Positions 42,221 to 51,589 of a stretch of 64,000 nucleotides of DNA are shown piece after piece. Position numbers and translations under genes: made by a program. The number at the start of each line of letters is the position of its first letter. Positions within the stretch are counted from its first letter, which is position 1. The notes below the pieces were generated by a model that saw nothing but the letters and a program-made list of their open reading frames with translations, did not search any database and was not told the origin of the DNA. The DNA comes from Novosphingobium sp. SG707 (GTDB lineage: Bacteria > Pseudomonadota > Alphaproteobacteria > Sphingomonadales > Sphingomonadaceae). The stretch covers positions 62,001 to 126,000 of the forward strand of contig NZ_JAAZQL010000003.1 of the NCBI RefSeq assembly GCF_012275515.1. The letters run 5' to 3'.

Positions 42221-42919
42221 TTACTTTACGGCATAGCGCAATTTGTCTTGAAGCCCCGCCTCAGCAAAACCGCCCAGACGCAGACGGCAGCTGTCACACA
42301 GGCCGCATGCCGAGCCATCCGGCTGAGGATCATAGCAGGACCAGCTGAGTCCCAAATCCAGCCCCAACCGAGCCGCTTCGCGAACGATATCGCCCTTGCC
42401 AAGGAATTGGAGCGGCGCATGGATCACAAACTCGCCGCCCTCATCCCCTGCCTTGGTCGCCAAACGCGCGACTTCAGTAAAACCCGCGATGAATTCCGGA
42501 CGGCAATCGGGATAGCCAGAATAATCGAGCGCATTGACCCCGATGAAAATATCCCGCGCGCCAACCGCTTCGGCCCAAGCCAGCGTAAGCGACAGAAACA
42601 CCAGATTGCGCGCCGGAACATAGGTGACGGGAATCCCCGGCTCCAGCCCGTCCTTGGGCACATCAATATCATCGGTCAGCGCCGACCCGCCAAACTGGCG
42701 CAGATCGAGCGGCAGCACCACATGGCGCACCGCCCCCAATTCCTTGGCCAGCACCTTGGCCGCATCAATCTCGCATGCATGGCGCTGGTTGTAATCGATG
42801 GTCAGCGCATAGATTTCATAACCGGCCTCACGCGCCAGCCCCGCCGAAACCATCGAATCCAGCCCGCCCGAGAGCAGGACAACCGCCTTGCGGCCTGCGG
42901 GAACATCAGTCTGGGTCAT
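42221..42919 (-). CDS. queC: 7-cyano-7-deazaguanine synthase QueC
   Basis: The ATP-dependent enzyme converts 7-carboxy-7-deazaguanine to preQ0 for queuosine synthesis. 232 residues from the ATG at 42919; the ORF upstream overlaps hslO in another frame and is not part of the protein. The PP-loop VVLLSGGLDSMVS lies at residues 13-25. The zinc-binding cysteine cluster is at the end: SWSCYDPQ, CGLCDSC. GFIGVNALDYSGYPDCRPEF is also characteristic. It is the last gene of argD-argF-hslO-queC. Confidence 0.95.
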   Translation of the reverse strand: MTQTDVPAGRKAVVLLSGGLDSMVSAGLAREAGYEIYALTIDYNQRHACEIDAAKVLAKELGAVRHVVLPLDLRQFGGSALTDDIDVPKDGLEPGIPVTYVPARNLVFLSLTLAWAEAVGARDIFIGVNALDYSGYPDCRPEFIAGFTEVARLATKAGDEGGEFVIHAPLQFLGKGDIVREAARLGLDLGLSWSCYDPQPDGSACGLCDSCRLRLGGFAEAGLQDKLRYAVK

Positions 42920-42963
42920 ATTTCCATCTCTATTGCGGCAAGGCCCGAACAAGCCATGCCACC

Positions 42964-43845
42964 TTACATCGAAATCGGGAAAAGCCTTGAGCAAAAGGCG
43001 CAATCGATGATGATCTCGCCATTTTCATCCCGCATTTCGGCCAATTCGCCCTCGCCAAAACGCGAGAGGATCGAGCGATAATGCTCTTCGCTGCAGCGGC
43101 AGCCGCGCTTGAGAGGCGCATCTTCCGACACGCGCACTTCGCTCTCCTCGTGGAACAGGCGCCAGACCAACTGGTCCAAAGCCAGATCGCTGTTCACCAG
43201 TTCGGAATCGCGGGTCGATCCGGCCAGAACGGCAACATGCTCCCAATGCGGATGGTCCAACTGCACATGCAGCCGCGCGCGCCCTTCCTCACCATCGGGC
43301 AAATGCTGCACCAGCAGCCCGCCGGCCACGCAATGGCCGCCCACATCCGATGTCGCCACGCGAATGAGGGTCGGCACCTGCTCGGACTGGATGAAATAGG
43401 CCTGACAAGCCTGCGCCAGAGAATCGCCCTCCAGCGGCACGACCCCCTGATAACGCTGCTTGGTCACGGCCAGATCGAAGGTAATCGCCAGATAGCCCTT
43501 GCCGAACAGGTCATGCAGAGTCGGATTCGGCCCCAGCGCGGCCAGACGCTCCTCGTCGTGGCGCGCATAGCCGCGCACCTCGCCATTGCGATAATCGCAA
43601 ACAAGCAGATCGACCACGCCATCCTGCGTCTGCGCCTGCATGGTCAACTGGCTGTCCTGATCCTTCAGCAAGGACCCCATCAGCGCGCCCAGCACCAGCG
43701 CCTCGGCCAGCAGCTTGCGGATCGGCGGCGGATAATCATGGGCCGATTGCACAAGGTCGAGCACGGGGCCGAGCCGAACCGCCCGCCCCCGTGCATCGCG
43801 CGACGGGATGGTGAAGTGCAGAACGCAATCCATGCCCGTGCTCAC
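42964..43845 (-). CDS. hslO: Hsp33 family redox-regulated chaperone HslO
   Basis: Hsp33 is activated by oxidative unfolding, and the zinc-binding cysteines act as switch. 293 residues, with an N-terminal chaperone domain ([37 protein letters not shown]) and the C-terminal zinc centre: a CRC pair in [10 protein letters not shown] and CAFC in [12 protein letters not shown]. The four Cys are therefore all present. It starts within the last bases of argF (4-base overlap) and is followed by queC. Confidence 0.94.
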   Translation of the reverse strand: MSTGMDCVLHFTIPSRDARGRAVRLGPVLDLVQSAHDYPPPIRKLLAEALVLGALMGSLLKDQDSQLTMQAQTQDGVVDLLVCDYRNGEVRGYARHDEERLAALGPNPTLHDLFGKGYLAITFDLAVTKQRYQGVVPLEGDSLAQACQAYFIQSEQVPTLIRVATSDVGGHCVAGGLLVQHLPDGEEGRARLHVQLDHPHWEHVAVLAGSTRDSELVNSDLALDQLVWRLFHEESEVRVSEDAPLKRGCRCSEEHYRSILSRFGEGELAEMRDENGEIIIDCAFCSRLFPISM

Positions 43846-44768
43846 AATTGGCCAAAGGCCCAGCGCAGCACCGATTTCTGGGCATGAATGCGGTTTTCCG
43901 CCTCATCCCAGACGACGCTTTGCCCGCTGTCGATCACGCTGTCGGTCACTTCCTCGCCGCGATGGGCGGGCAGGCAGTGAAGGAACAAAGCCCCCGGCGC
44001 CGCCTGCGCCATCAGGCCATCATTGACCTGATAGGGCTCCATCGCCTTGATGACGGCATCACCACCGGGCTGGCCCATCGACACCCAGGTATCAGTGACC
44101 ACCACCTGCGCCCCACGCGCCGCTTCGGCAGCATCCTGCGTAAAGGTGATTTTCGCCCCCAGCGTGCGCGCCTGTTCAACAAAAGCAGCATCCGGCTCAA
44201 AGCCCTTGGGGCCGCCGACGCGAATGTTGAACTTCAGCAGCCCCGCTGCCTCGATCAGCGAATGCAGCACATTGTTGCCATCGCCCAGCCAAGCCATTTC
44301 CATGCCGGGCAACGCCACACCGCGCTCCAGCAGGGTGAGCAGATCGGCCATGATCTGGCACGGATGCGAGGCATCGGTCAGCCCGTTGATCACCGGAACA
44401 TCGGCGTAATGGGCCAGTTCCTCGATCTTGGCGTGATCATTGGTGCGGATCATGATCGCATCGACCATGCGGCTGAGCACGCGGGCGGTGTCAGCGATCG
44501 TCTCGCCGCGACCCAGTTGCATGCCGCCTGCATCCATCACGATCGCGCTGCCGCCCAACTGGCGCATCGCCATATCGAAGGACACGCGCGTGCGGGTCGA
44601 GTTCTTTTCAAAGATCATCGCCAGCACATGGCCGTCCAAAGGCGCATCGGCATCGACGCGCCCCTTGGTCCAGCTGCTGCGCGCCCGCTTGCGGTCGAGC
44701 GCGTCATTCAACATCGCGACGACCGCATCCCCTCCCGCATCCGAGAGGTTGAGGAAATGCCGCGCCAT
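43842..44768 (-). CDS. argF: Ornithine carbamoyltransferase
   Basis: The enzyme makes citrulline from ornithine and carbamoyl phosphate in arginine synthesis. 308 residues; carbamoyl-phosphate loop [10 protein letters not shown], the [11 protein letters not shown] segment, and the ornithine-binding [15 protein letters not shown] are complete. The start ATG overlaps the stop of argD (TGATG); a GTG one codon earlier is possible. Together with argD it provides two successive steps of the pathway. Confidence 0.96.
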   Translation of the reverse strand: MARHFLNLSDAGGDAVVAMLNDALDRKRARSSWTKGRVDADAPLDGHVLAMIFEKNSTRTRVSFDMAMRQLGGSAIVMDAGGMQLGRGETIADTARVLSRMVDAIMIRTNDHAKIEELAHYADVPVINGLTDASHPCQIMADLLTLLERGVALPGMEMAWLGDGNNVLHSLIEAAGLLKFNIRVGGPKGFEPDAAFVEQARTLGAKITFTQDAAEAARGAQVVVTDTWVSMGQPGGDAVIKAMEPYQVNDGLMAQAAPGALFLHCLPAHRGEEVTDSVIDSGQSVVWDEAENRIHAQKSVLRWAFGQL

Positions 44769-45958
44769 CACGCCACCTCTTCAGGCTGATAGCTGGCGGC
44801 CGCAGCCGAGAGCTTTTCCATGAACTCGTCGATATGGCTCTCGTCGATCACCAACGGCGGCAGAATGCGCATGGTCTTGTCGCCCGCCGAAACGCAGAGC
44901 AACTGGTGATTGTCGCGCAGATGGGCGACGAAAGGCCGCGGCTCGACCTTCATCTTCAGGCCCAGCATCAGGCCGCGCCCACGCACCAGCTCGAACAGAT
45001 CGGGATAATTGCCGATGAACTGTTCCAGACGGCTGGTCAGCTTGGCGCCCATATCGCGCACGTGGGCCATGAATTCCTCATTGGCCACTGCGTCCAGCAC
45101 GGCATTGGCCGCCGACATCGCCAACGGGTTGCCGCCATAGGTGCTGCCATGGGTGCCCGCCACCATGCCGCGCGCGGCCTTCTCGCTGGCAAGGCAAGCG
45201 CCCAGCGGGAAGCCGCCACCAATGCCCTTGGCCGTCGCCAGAATGTCGGGCACCACGCCGAACTGCTCATAGGCATAGAACGTGCCGGTACGCGCCACGC
45301 CGCACTGCACCTCGTCAAAGATCAGCATCAGATCATGCTCGTCGCACAGCGCGCGCAGAGCCTGCAGGAACTCGTCGCTGGGCACCTTGATGCCGCCCTC
45401 GCCCTGAATCGGCTCGATCATGATGCCGCCGGTGTTGGGGCCGATGGCCGCCTTCACCGCTTCCAGATCGCCGAAATCGACATATTTGAAACCGGGCAGG
45501 ATGGGCAGAAAGCCCTTATGCATCTTTTCCTGATTCGATGCCGAGATCGTCCCCATGGTGCGCCCGTGGAACGCCTCCTTGAAGGTGATCAGCTCGTACT
45601 TGTCGAGATTGCCGATGTGCTGGTGATAGGCGCGCGCGGTCTTGATGGCGCATTCCACAGCCTCGGCGCCCGAGTTGGTGAAGAACACCGTGTCGGCAAA
45701 AGTCACTTCGACCAGCCGCTTGGCCACGCTTTCCTGATGCGGGCTGCCATAGAGGTTCGACACATGCATCAGCGTCGCGGCCTGTTGCTGAATCGCGGAA
45801 ATCAGCCCTTGATGGCTGTGGCCCAGCAGATTGACAGCGATCCCGGCGGCAAAGTCCAGATATCGGCGGCCATCCTCGCCAATCAGATGGCAATGCTCAC
45901 CGCGCACCGGCCGAAAGGCGGTCCGGGGGTAAACAGGCATCAACGGCGAAATGGTCAT
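44768..45958 (-). CDS. argD: Acetylornithine / succinyldiaminopimelate aminotransferase
   Basis: A class III PLP aminotransferase, 396 residues from [11 protein letters not shown], with a clear AAAGGAACT site upstream. The family pattern includes [40 protein letters not shown] and the PLP-binding Lys in [14 protein letters not shown]. It converts N-acetylglutamate semialdehyde to N-acetylornithine and in many bacteria also acts in lysine synthesis. It is first in the argD-argF-hslO-queC operon. Confidence 0.95.
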   Translation of the reverse strand: MTISPLMPVYPRTAFRPVRGEHCHLIGEDGRRYLDFAAGIAVNLLGHSHQGLISAIQQQAATLMHVSNLYGSPHQESVAKRLVEVTFADTVFFTNSGAEAVECAIKTARAYHQHIGNLDKYELITFKEAFHGRTMGTISASNQEKMHKGFLPILPGFKYVDFGDLEAVKAAIGPNTGGIMIEPIQGEGGIKVPSDEFLQALRALCDEHDLMLIFDEVQCGVARTGTFYAYEQFGVVPDILATAKGIGGGFPLGACLASEKAARGMVAGTHGSTYGGNPLAMSAANAVLDAVANEEFMAHVRDMGAKLTSRLEQFIGNYPDLFELVRGRGLMLGLKMKVEPRPFVAHLRDNHQLLCVSAGDKTMRILPPLVIDESHIDEFMEKLSAAAASYQPEEVA

Positions 45959-46210
45959 CGATAGTTCCTTTGCATTCCAGAATGACCCCAGGATCGCGGG
46001 GTCGCTCTTCAATCCAGACAATGTTCGGTAGAATATTTCGGCGGAAGCTGAAAACGCGAAATGGCGGCGACCCGAAGCGAATCCTTCGGACCTGCCGCCA
46101 TTTGCGCGCGTTTATGCTGTCGCCGCCCCCGGGTCAAACCTGTCCTTAAAGGAAATCAGGTTTTAACCCATTGGGGGCCGTGCGTCCTCTTGAAGGCAAG
46201 AGGTTCGGGA

Positions 46211-46975
46211 TCAACCCTGACGCGGCGAGAGGTTGACCGCCGAGTACTTGCCTCGTCGATCGACTTCGATGTCGAATTCCAGACGGTCGCCTTCGTTGAT
46301 TTCACGAAGACCCGAACGTTCGACCGCGCTGATGTGCACGAAGGCATCGGGCTGGCCGTCATCACGCGTGATGAAGCCAAAGCCCTTCATCGCGTTGAAG
46401 AACTTGACCGTGCCGGTGGCCTTTTCACCGGTCAGCTGGCGCTGGGGAGCAGCGGGTTCGCGCTTGGCGACCGCGATCACATCACCCACAACCGACAGAT
46501 CGCTGGCCGACACCTTGCCGCCACGATCCACCAGCGTGAATTCCAGACCCTGACCTTCGGCCAGACCTTCAAGACCGGCGCGTTCGACCGCGCTGATGTG
46601 CACGAACACATCTTCGCCGCCGTCTTCACGCTGGATGAAGCCGAAACCCTTTTGAGCGTTGAAGAACTTCACGACGCCCTTGCCCTGACCAACGACCTGG
46701 GCAGGCATGCCGCCACCGCCGCCGCCGCGCGGGCCGCCGAAGCCGCCGCCACCGCCGCCGCCGAAGCCGCCGCCACGCGGGCCGCCGCCGAAGCCGCCAC
46801 GATCACCGCCGCCGAAGCCGCCGCGATCACGGCCGCCGCCAAAGCGGTCACCGCCGCCGAAACGGTCGCCACCACCAAAGCGGTCGCCACCGCCCATGAA
46901 GGGATCGAAACCTTCTTCGCCGAACCCGTCGCGCTTGTCTCGGCCCCTGCCGCGACGCCCTCTATCAAAACCCAT
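46211..46975 (-). CDS. Double cold-shock-domain protein with Gly/Arg-rich N-terminus
   Basis: 254 residues from [13 protein letters not shown]. The first 90 are low-complexity, rich in Gly, Arg, Phe and Asp, with three near-perfect GGDRFGG repeats and RGG-like motifs, so they are likely disordered and RNA-binding. Two cold-shock domains follow, at about 97-160 ([18 protein letters not shown]) and 185-250 ([18 protein letters not shown]), each with RNP1 and RNP2-type residues (DVFVHISAV). Two-domain cold-shock proteins are common in alphaproteobacteria, but the long Gly/Arg tail is notable. The frame continues 41 codons upstream, where it is not protein-like. Confidence 0.85.
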   Translation of the reverse strand: MGFDRGRRGRGRDKRDGFGEEGFDPFMGGGDRFGGGDRFGGGDRFGGGRDRGGFGGGDRGGFGGGPRGGGFGGGGGGGFGGPRGGGGGGMPAQVVGQGKGVVKFFNAQKGFGFIQREDGGEDVFVHISAVERAGLEGLAEGQGLEFTLVDRGGKVSASDLSVVGDVIAVAKREPAAPQRQLTGEKATGTVKFFNAMKGFGFITRDDGQPDAFVHISAVERSGLREINEGDRLEFDIEVDRRGKYSAVNLSPRQG

Positions 46976-47291
46976 AAAACCGAAAGCACCTTCGCTTCGC
47001 CCTGATCCAAATCGCGTGGCGCGAGGACGAATCACACCAAACGACAGGGCAAGCAGCCGCGCAAAACACGCGACCCTCTCCTCTGCACTCTCCGGCATAT
47101 CCTAAATTCCAGGTCATAGCGAATAGAATCGTGCACATCCCCAAGAATATCCGAAAATAATGCGCCAAGACCGCGACTCAGCCGCCTTGCGCAAATCCCC
47201 GCTTGTCTGATTCCCCGCCCCTTGGCAGAGCGAATCCAGCCCTTTGGCGCGGCCCATCCGCCTTCGCGCCTGCCAGGATCAGGAGACGATC
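46976..47291. other. Divergent intergenic region between the cold-shock gene and the BLH gene
   Basis: About 316 bases without a supported gene. It holds the promoter and probably a long 5' leader of the cold-shock gene (a common feature of such mRNAs) on the minus strand, and the promoter of the BLH gene on the plus strand. I find no clear operator or tRNA here. Confidence 0.5.
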
Positions 47292-47720
47292 ATGTTCCGT
47301 CAGATTTCCCAGCGTGTCTGGGCCAGCCCGCAGATCAGCCTTGCCGATGTCGATGCCGCCGCCGCGCAGGGCATCACCCTCATCATCAACAACCGCCCCG
47401 AAGGCGAAAGCGACGACCAGACGCCGGGCGACGCCATCGCGCAGGCCGCCGCCGCCGCGGGTATGGGCTATGTCGCCATCCCCGTTACCCATGCCGGTTT
47501 CAGCCAGGCACAAGTGAGCGCCATGGCCGAGGCACTCAAGGGCGAGGGCAAAATTCTGGCCTATTGCCGGTCGGGCACGCGTTCGACACTGCTCTGGTCG
47601 CTGGCGCAGGCCAGCCTCGGCGCGGACCTTGACGAGGTCACCGCGCAGGCCGCCTCAGCCGGCTATGACGTCAGCCCGGTCCGCCCGCTGATGGACATGC
47701 TGGCCGCGCAAGCCGGTTGA
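47292..47720 (+). CDS. TIGR01244 family sulfur transferase / beta-lactamase hydrolase-like (BLH) phosphatase fold
   Basis: A 142-residue protein of the protein-tyrosine-phosphatase-like BLH fold. The core is MFRQISQRVWASPQISLADVDAAAAQGITLIINNRPEGES and the active-site loop is AYCRSGTRST (CxxxxxR). Such proteins are sometimes fused to a sulfur dioxygenase, and the free form is thought to act in sulfur or sulfide metabolism. A strong ribosome-binding site (CAGGAGA) precedes the ATG. Confidence 0.88.
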   Translation: MFRQISQRVWASPQISLADVDAAAAQGITLIINNRPEGESDDQTPGDAIAQAAAAAGMGYVAIPVTHAGFSQAQVSAMAEALKGEGKILAYCRSGTRSTLLWSLAQASLGADLDEVTAQAASAGYDVSPVRPLMDMLAAQAG

Positions 47721-47747
47721 ACCACCACCGACATCCAAACGCGAAAA

Positions 47748-47775
47748 GGCCGGAGCCCACCGCTCCGGCCTTTTT
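47748..47775 (+). terminator. Intrinsic terminator after the BLH gene
   Basis: Perfect 9-bp stem GGCCGGAGC/GCTCCGGCC with a CCACC loop, followed by TTTTT. Confidence 0.9.
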
Positions 47776-47795
47776 CATATCCTCGATCTGCGCAT

Positions 47796-47827
47796 AAAAA
47801 AGGGGCCGGAGCGGCTGGCTCCGGCCC
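47796..47827 (-). terminator. Intrinsic terminator after amtB
   Basis: On the minus strand, a 10-bp stem GGGCCGGAGC/GCTCCGGCCC with a five-base loop, then TTTTTT. It repeats the stem of the neighbouring terminator on the other strand. Confidence 0.88.
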
Positions 47828-47921
47828 TTTGTAAGTTTGTCGTTCGCAGGAGGAACATCGGTAGGCGGGACCGGGGAGGAGGAGAGGGAGGAGATCCCCA
47901 GCCCCGCCAAACTTTTGAAAC

Positions 47922-49334
47922 TTAGTAGTTGTAGGCGCGTTCGCCGTGCTCGGTGATGTCGAGGCCTTCGCGCTCGGCTTCTTCCGAGGGACGCAGACCG
48001 ATGGTCTTGTCCAGAGCGAAGAACAGGATCGCCGAACCACCGCCCGAGAGAACCAGCGTCAGGACGACAGCCTTGATCTGGGTGATGACCTGGGCAACCA
48101 TGTCATAGGTGCCGGCCTTCGAGGGGAACACGGTGTAGTCAACCCAGCCCTGGCCGCCCAGCGAGGGGTCGGCGACGATGCCGGTGCCGATGGCGCCGAC
48201 GATACCGCCGATGCAGTGCACGCCGAAAACGTCGAGCGTATCGTCATACTTGAGCTTGTTCTTCACGGTCGAGACGAAGAAGAAGCAGATCGGCGAAACC
48301 ACCAGGCCCAGCACGATCGAGGTCATCGGAGCGGCAAAGCCCGAGGCCGGCGTAATGGCCACCAGACCGGCCACAGCACCCGAAGCAGCGCCCAGCATCG
48401 AGGGCTTGCCATGCTTGACCTGCTCGACCAGCGACCAGCTGACAGCGGCAGCGGCGGTGGCGACAAAGGTGTTGATGAAGGCGAGCGAGGCCAGACCATT
48501 GGCTTCCAGGTTCGAACCGGCGTTGAAGCCGAACCAACCAACCCACAGCAGCGAGGCGCCGATCATGGTCATGGTCAGCGAGTGCGGCGGGGTGGCTTCC
48601 TTGCCAAAGCCCACGCGCTTGCCGATCACGAGGCAGCCGACGAGACCGGCAATACCGGCGTTGATGTGCACCACGGTGCCGCCCGCAAAGTCCAGAGCGC
48701 CAAGGCCATAGAGATAGCCGGCGTCAGACGTGTTGGCCGACAGGAAGTCGGGACCGGCGAAATACCACACCATGTGGGCCATCGGGAAATAGATGAAGGT
48801 CAGCCACAGCACCGTGAAGATGATCAGCGGCGTGAACTTCACGCGTTCCGCAAAGGCGCCCACGATCAGCGCCGGCGTGATGCAGGCGAAGGTCATCTGG
48901 AAAATGACATAGGTGTATTCGGGCAGATAGACGTTGTTCGAGAAGGTGGCCGCATAGGTGCTGGCCGAAACGCCCATCAGAAACGCCTTGGAGAAGCCGC
49001 CGACAAAGGGCGAACCGCCGGTAAAGGCCATCGAATAGCCCCAGCAGACCCACACCAGGGCTGCCACCGAAACGATCATGAACACCTGCATCAGCACGCT
49101 GAGCATATTCTTGGTGCGGACCAGACCGCCGTAAAACAGCGCCAGAGCGGGGATGCTCATCAGCAGCACCAGCACCGAGGACATCAGCATCCAGGTGTTG
49201 TCGCCCTTGTTGACCATGGTGGCCATCTGTTCGGCAGTCGGCGCCTTGATCGGCGCTGCCTGCGCAAAAGCGGTGGTGGCGGCAAAGAGCGATGCGCCCA
49301 AAGCCCCAGCGCCGCAAATCATCTTGCGGATCAT
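47922..49334 (-). CDS. amtB: Ammonium transporter AmtB
   Basis: The trimeric channel conducts ammonia across the inner membrane. 470 residues with a signal peptide (MIRKMICGAGALGASLFAATTAFA) and about eleven helices. Conserved elements include the DNTWMLMSSVLVLLMSIPALALFYGGLVR front, GALDFAGGTVVHINAGIAGLVG with the pore His, and FDVFGVHCIGGIVGAIGTGI (second pore His). AGGAG precedes the ATG. It is 29 bases behind glnK and the pair is controlled from the sigma-54 promoter. Confidence 0.96.
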   Translation of the reverse strand: MIRKMICGAGALGASLFAATTAFAQAAPIKAPTAEQMATMVNKGDNTWMLMSSVLVLLMSIPALALFYGGLVRTKNMLSVLMQVFMIVSVAALVWVCWGYSMAFTGGSPFVGGFSKAFLMGVSASTYAATFSNNVYLPEYTYVIFQMTFACITPALIVGAFAERVKFTPLIIFTVLWLTFIYFPMAHMVWYFAGPDFLSANTSDAGYLYGLGALDFAGGTVVHINAGIAGLVGCLVIGKRVGFGKEATPPHSLTMTMIGASLLWVGWFGFNAGSNLEANGLASLAFINTFVATAAAAVSWSLVEQVKHGKPSMLGAASGAVAGLVAITPASGFAAPMTSIVLGLVVSPICFFFVSTVKNKLKYDDTLDVFGVHCIGGIVGAIGTGIVADPSLGGQGWVDYTVFPSKAGTYDMVAQVITQIKAVVLTLVLSGGGSAILFFALDKTIGLRPSEEAEREGLDITEHGERAYNY

Positions 49335-49363
49335 AGTGGGTTCACTCCTAAGGCTAGCGCCGC

Positions 49364-49702
49364 TCACAGAGCGGTATCCCCGGTTTCACCGGTGCGGATG
49401 CGGACGGCCGAGGCCAGATCAAGCACGAAGATCTTGCCATCGCCGATGGCTTCGGTGCTGGCGGCCTGCTGGATGGTTTCGACCACGCGCGGCGCCAGTT
49501 CGTCGCTGGCGGCGATCTCGATCTTCACCTTGGGCAGCATGTTGGTCGAATATTCGGCGCCGCGATAGATCTCGGTTTGCCCTTTTTGCCGACCAAAGCC
49601 CTTCACTTCGGACACCGTCAGACCGGCGACCCCAAGTGCGCCGAGGGCTTCACGCACCTCGTCGAGCTTGAACGGCTTGATGATGGCGATGATGAACTTC
49701 AT
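49364..49702 (-). CDS. glnK: Nitrogen regulatory protein P-II (GlnK)
   Basis: 112 residues, a trimeric sensor of nitrogen, energy and 2-oxoglutarate that blocks AmtB when nitrogen is plentiful. The T-loop KGQTEIYRGAEYS carries the uridylylation site Tyr51 and the C-loop has the DGKIFVL motif. Linkage to amtB marks it as GlnK rather than GlnB. An exact sigma-54 promoter lies 49-66 bases before the start. Confidence 0.95.
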   Translation of the reverse strand: MKFIIAIIKPFKLDEVREALGALGVAGLTVSEVKGFGRQKGQTEIYRGAEYSTNMLPKVKIEIAASDELAPRVVETIQQAASTEAIGDGKIFVLDLASAVRIRTGETGDTAL

Positions 49703-49750
49703 GCCTATCCCCTATTAGCCAACCGGCCCAGCGCCGGTATGCCACATACC

Positions 49751-49768
49751 TAGCAAGGGGTGTGCCAA
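49751..49768 (-). promoter_or_regulatory. Sigma-54 (-24/-12) promoter of glnK-amtB
   Basis: On the minus strand TTGGCACACCCCTTGCTA, with the invariant GG and GC ten bases apart and TGGCAC-N5-TTGC exact. The transcript would begin near 49740, about 40 bases before the glnK ATG. RpoN, which reads such promoters, is encoded at the start of this window. Confidence 0.88.
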
Positions 49769-49918
49769 TTTAGGGTTTTTTGAGATTCGCGGGGATTCGC
49801 CAAGGCGATTGCCCCGTCTGGTGGTTAATCAGGCCCGGCCTGCGCCCGATTCCTATGCATCTGCTCAAAAATTAGGCAGCGTTTCGGAGGCAAAAGCCGT
49901 CAAACATCCCGCACGCGC

Positions 49919-49959
49919 AAAAAACAGGCGCGCCGGAACTTATGTCCCGACGCGCCTGT
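49919..49959 (-). terminator. Intrinsic terminator after prfC
   Basis: On the minus strand, a 16-bp stem with two mismatches (ACAGGCGCGTCGGGAC pairing with GTTCCGGCGCGCCTGT), a four-base loop, then TTTTTT. It lies 27 bases past the prfC stop. Confidence 0.88.
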
Positions 49960-49985
49960 TGAAACCGCAAAAGCGGGTAATGCTC

Positions 49986-51530
49986 TCACCGCTCCTTGGT
50001 CGCGGAAAAGGTCAGCTCGGGGTTGCGCTCCTGCTGATAGGACACATCCCATGACGATCGCGCCATGAACACCGGATCACCATCGCGGTCCTTGGCCAGA
50101 TTGGCGCGGTTGAATTCGGCAAAGTCGGACAGCGCCTTGGCATCGCCCTTGACCCAGCGCGCGGTATCGAAAGGCGCAGGCTCCAGCATGGCGCCTACCT
50201 TATATTCAGCCTCCAGTCGCGAAATCAGCACGTCGAGCTGAAGCTGGCCCACCACGCCTACGATCCACTGGCCACCGATTTCGGGATAGAAGACCTGAAT
50301 CACGCCCTCTTCGCTCAGATCATCGAGAGCCTTGCGCAATTGCTTGGTCTTGGTCGGGTCCTTGAGCTGAACGCGGCGCAGGATTTCCGGCGCGAAATTG
50401 GGCAGGCCGGTGAAGCGCACCTTGTTCGTTTCCGAAAGCGTGTCGCCCACGCGCAAAGTGCCATGGTTGGGAATGCCGATGATATCGCCGGGCTGGGCCT
50501 CATCGGCAATCTCGCGGTCCTGCGCAAAGAACAGGATCGGCGAATGCACCGCAATCGGCTTGCCCAACGCGGATGGCGTCAGCTTCATCCCGCGCTTGAA
50601 TGTGCCCGAAACCAGACGCATGAAAGCGATGCGGTCGCGGTGCATCGGGTCCATATTGGCCTGCACCTTGAAAATGAAGCCCGTCACCTCATTGCCCGAC
50701 GGATCGATCACACCCGCTTCGCTGGGCTGCGGGCGCGGAGGGGGCGCGATGCGGGCGATGGCCTCGATCAATTCGGCCACACCGAAATTCTTCAGCGCCG
50801 AGCCAAAGAACACCGGCGTCAGATCGCCATGCCGATAGGCCTCAAGATCAAATTCGGGATAGCCCGCCTGCCCCAGCTCGATCTCCTCGGCAAATTCCTC
50901 CGGCACCGGCTCATGATCGACCTTGCCCAGAAATTCCCGGCTGTCGCCTTCGGGCCGGCTGATCCGCCCGCTTTTCAGGTCAAGGATGCCCTCAAACGTG
51001 CCGCCCATGCCGACCGGCCAGCTTTGCGGCGACACGTCCAGCGCCAGCGCATCGGCCACCTCGTCCAGAATCTCGAAGACCGGACGGCCTTCACGGTCCA
51101 CCTTGTTGACGAAGGTGATGATCGGCACATTGCGCATCCGGCACACTTCAAACAGCTTGCGCGTCTGCGGCTCGATGCCCTTGGCCGCGTCGATCACCAT
51201 GATCGCCGAATCGACCGCCGTCAGCGTGCGATAGGTATCCTCGGAAAAATCCTCGTGGCCCGGCGTGTCGAGCAGGTTGAAGGTGATATGCCCCAGCCCT
51301 TCAAACTCGCGGGCAAAGGTCATGACCGAGGAGGTCACCGAAATCCCGCGCTGCTGCTCGATCTTCATCCAGTCCGAACGCGCCCGCCGCGCAGCCCCGC
51401 GCGCCTTCACCTCGCCCGCCAAGTGAATCGCGCCGCCGTTCAGCAACAGCTTTTCGGTCAGCGTGGTCTTGCCCGCGTCAGGGTGCGAGATGATGGCAAA
51501 GGTGCGGCGGGTGGCAAAGGCGTCAGTCAT
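49986..51530 (-). CDS. prfC: Peptide chain release factor 3
   Basis: RF3 is the GTPase that recycles RF1 and RF2 from the ribosome after termination. 514 residues. GTP-binding motifs are SHPDAGKTTLTEKLL (G1, near residue 17), LLDTPGHEDFSEDT (G3) and TFVNKVDREGR (G4). The Thr of G2 lies in RGISVTSSVM. The C-terminal domains show GPNFAPEILRRVQLKDPTKTKQLRKAL-like residues typical of RF3. Confidence 0.96.
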   Translation of the reverse strand: MTDAFATRRTFAIISHPDAGKTTLTEKLLLNGGAIHLAGEVKARGAARRARSDWMKIEQQRGISVTSSVMTFAREFEGLGHITFNLLDTPGHEDFSEDTYRTLTAVDSAIMVIDAAKGIEPQTRKLFEVCRMRNVPIITFVNKVDREGRPVFEILDEVADALALDVSPQSWPVGMGGTFEGILDLKSGRISRPEGDSREFLGKVDHEPVPEEFAEEIELGQAGYPEFDLEAYRHGDLTPVFFGSALKNFGVAELIEAIARIAPPPRPQPSEAGVIDPSGNEVTGFIFKVQANMDPMHRDRIAFMRLVSGTFKRGMKLTPSALGKPIAVHSPILFFAQDREIADEAQPGDIIGIPNHGTLRVGDTLSETNKVRFTGLPNFAPEILRRVQLKDPTKTKQLRKALDDLSEEGVIQVFYPEIGGQWIVGVVGQLQLDVLISRLEAEYKVGAMLEPAPFDTARWVKGDAKALSDFAEFNRANLAKDRDGDPVFMARSSWDVSYQQERNPELTFSATKER

Positions 51531-51589
51531 GCGCGCGCGCTTACATGGCGGCGGGCTTTTCGTCTATCCCGCGCTTACGCGCTTGGCGC

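Noticed and set aside
46186..46203. Small hairpin CCTCTTG-AAGG-CAAGAGG after the cold-shock gene as terminator
   Set aside because: No T run on either side and only a 7-bp stem.
46707..47105. Proline-rich frame opposite the cold-shock gene
   Set aside because: Mirror of the Gly/Arg repeats (PPP from GGG codons); not a separate gene.
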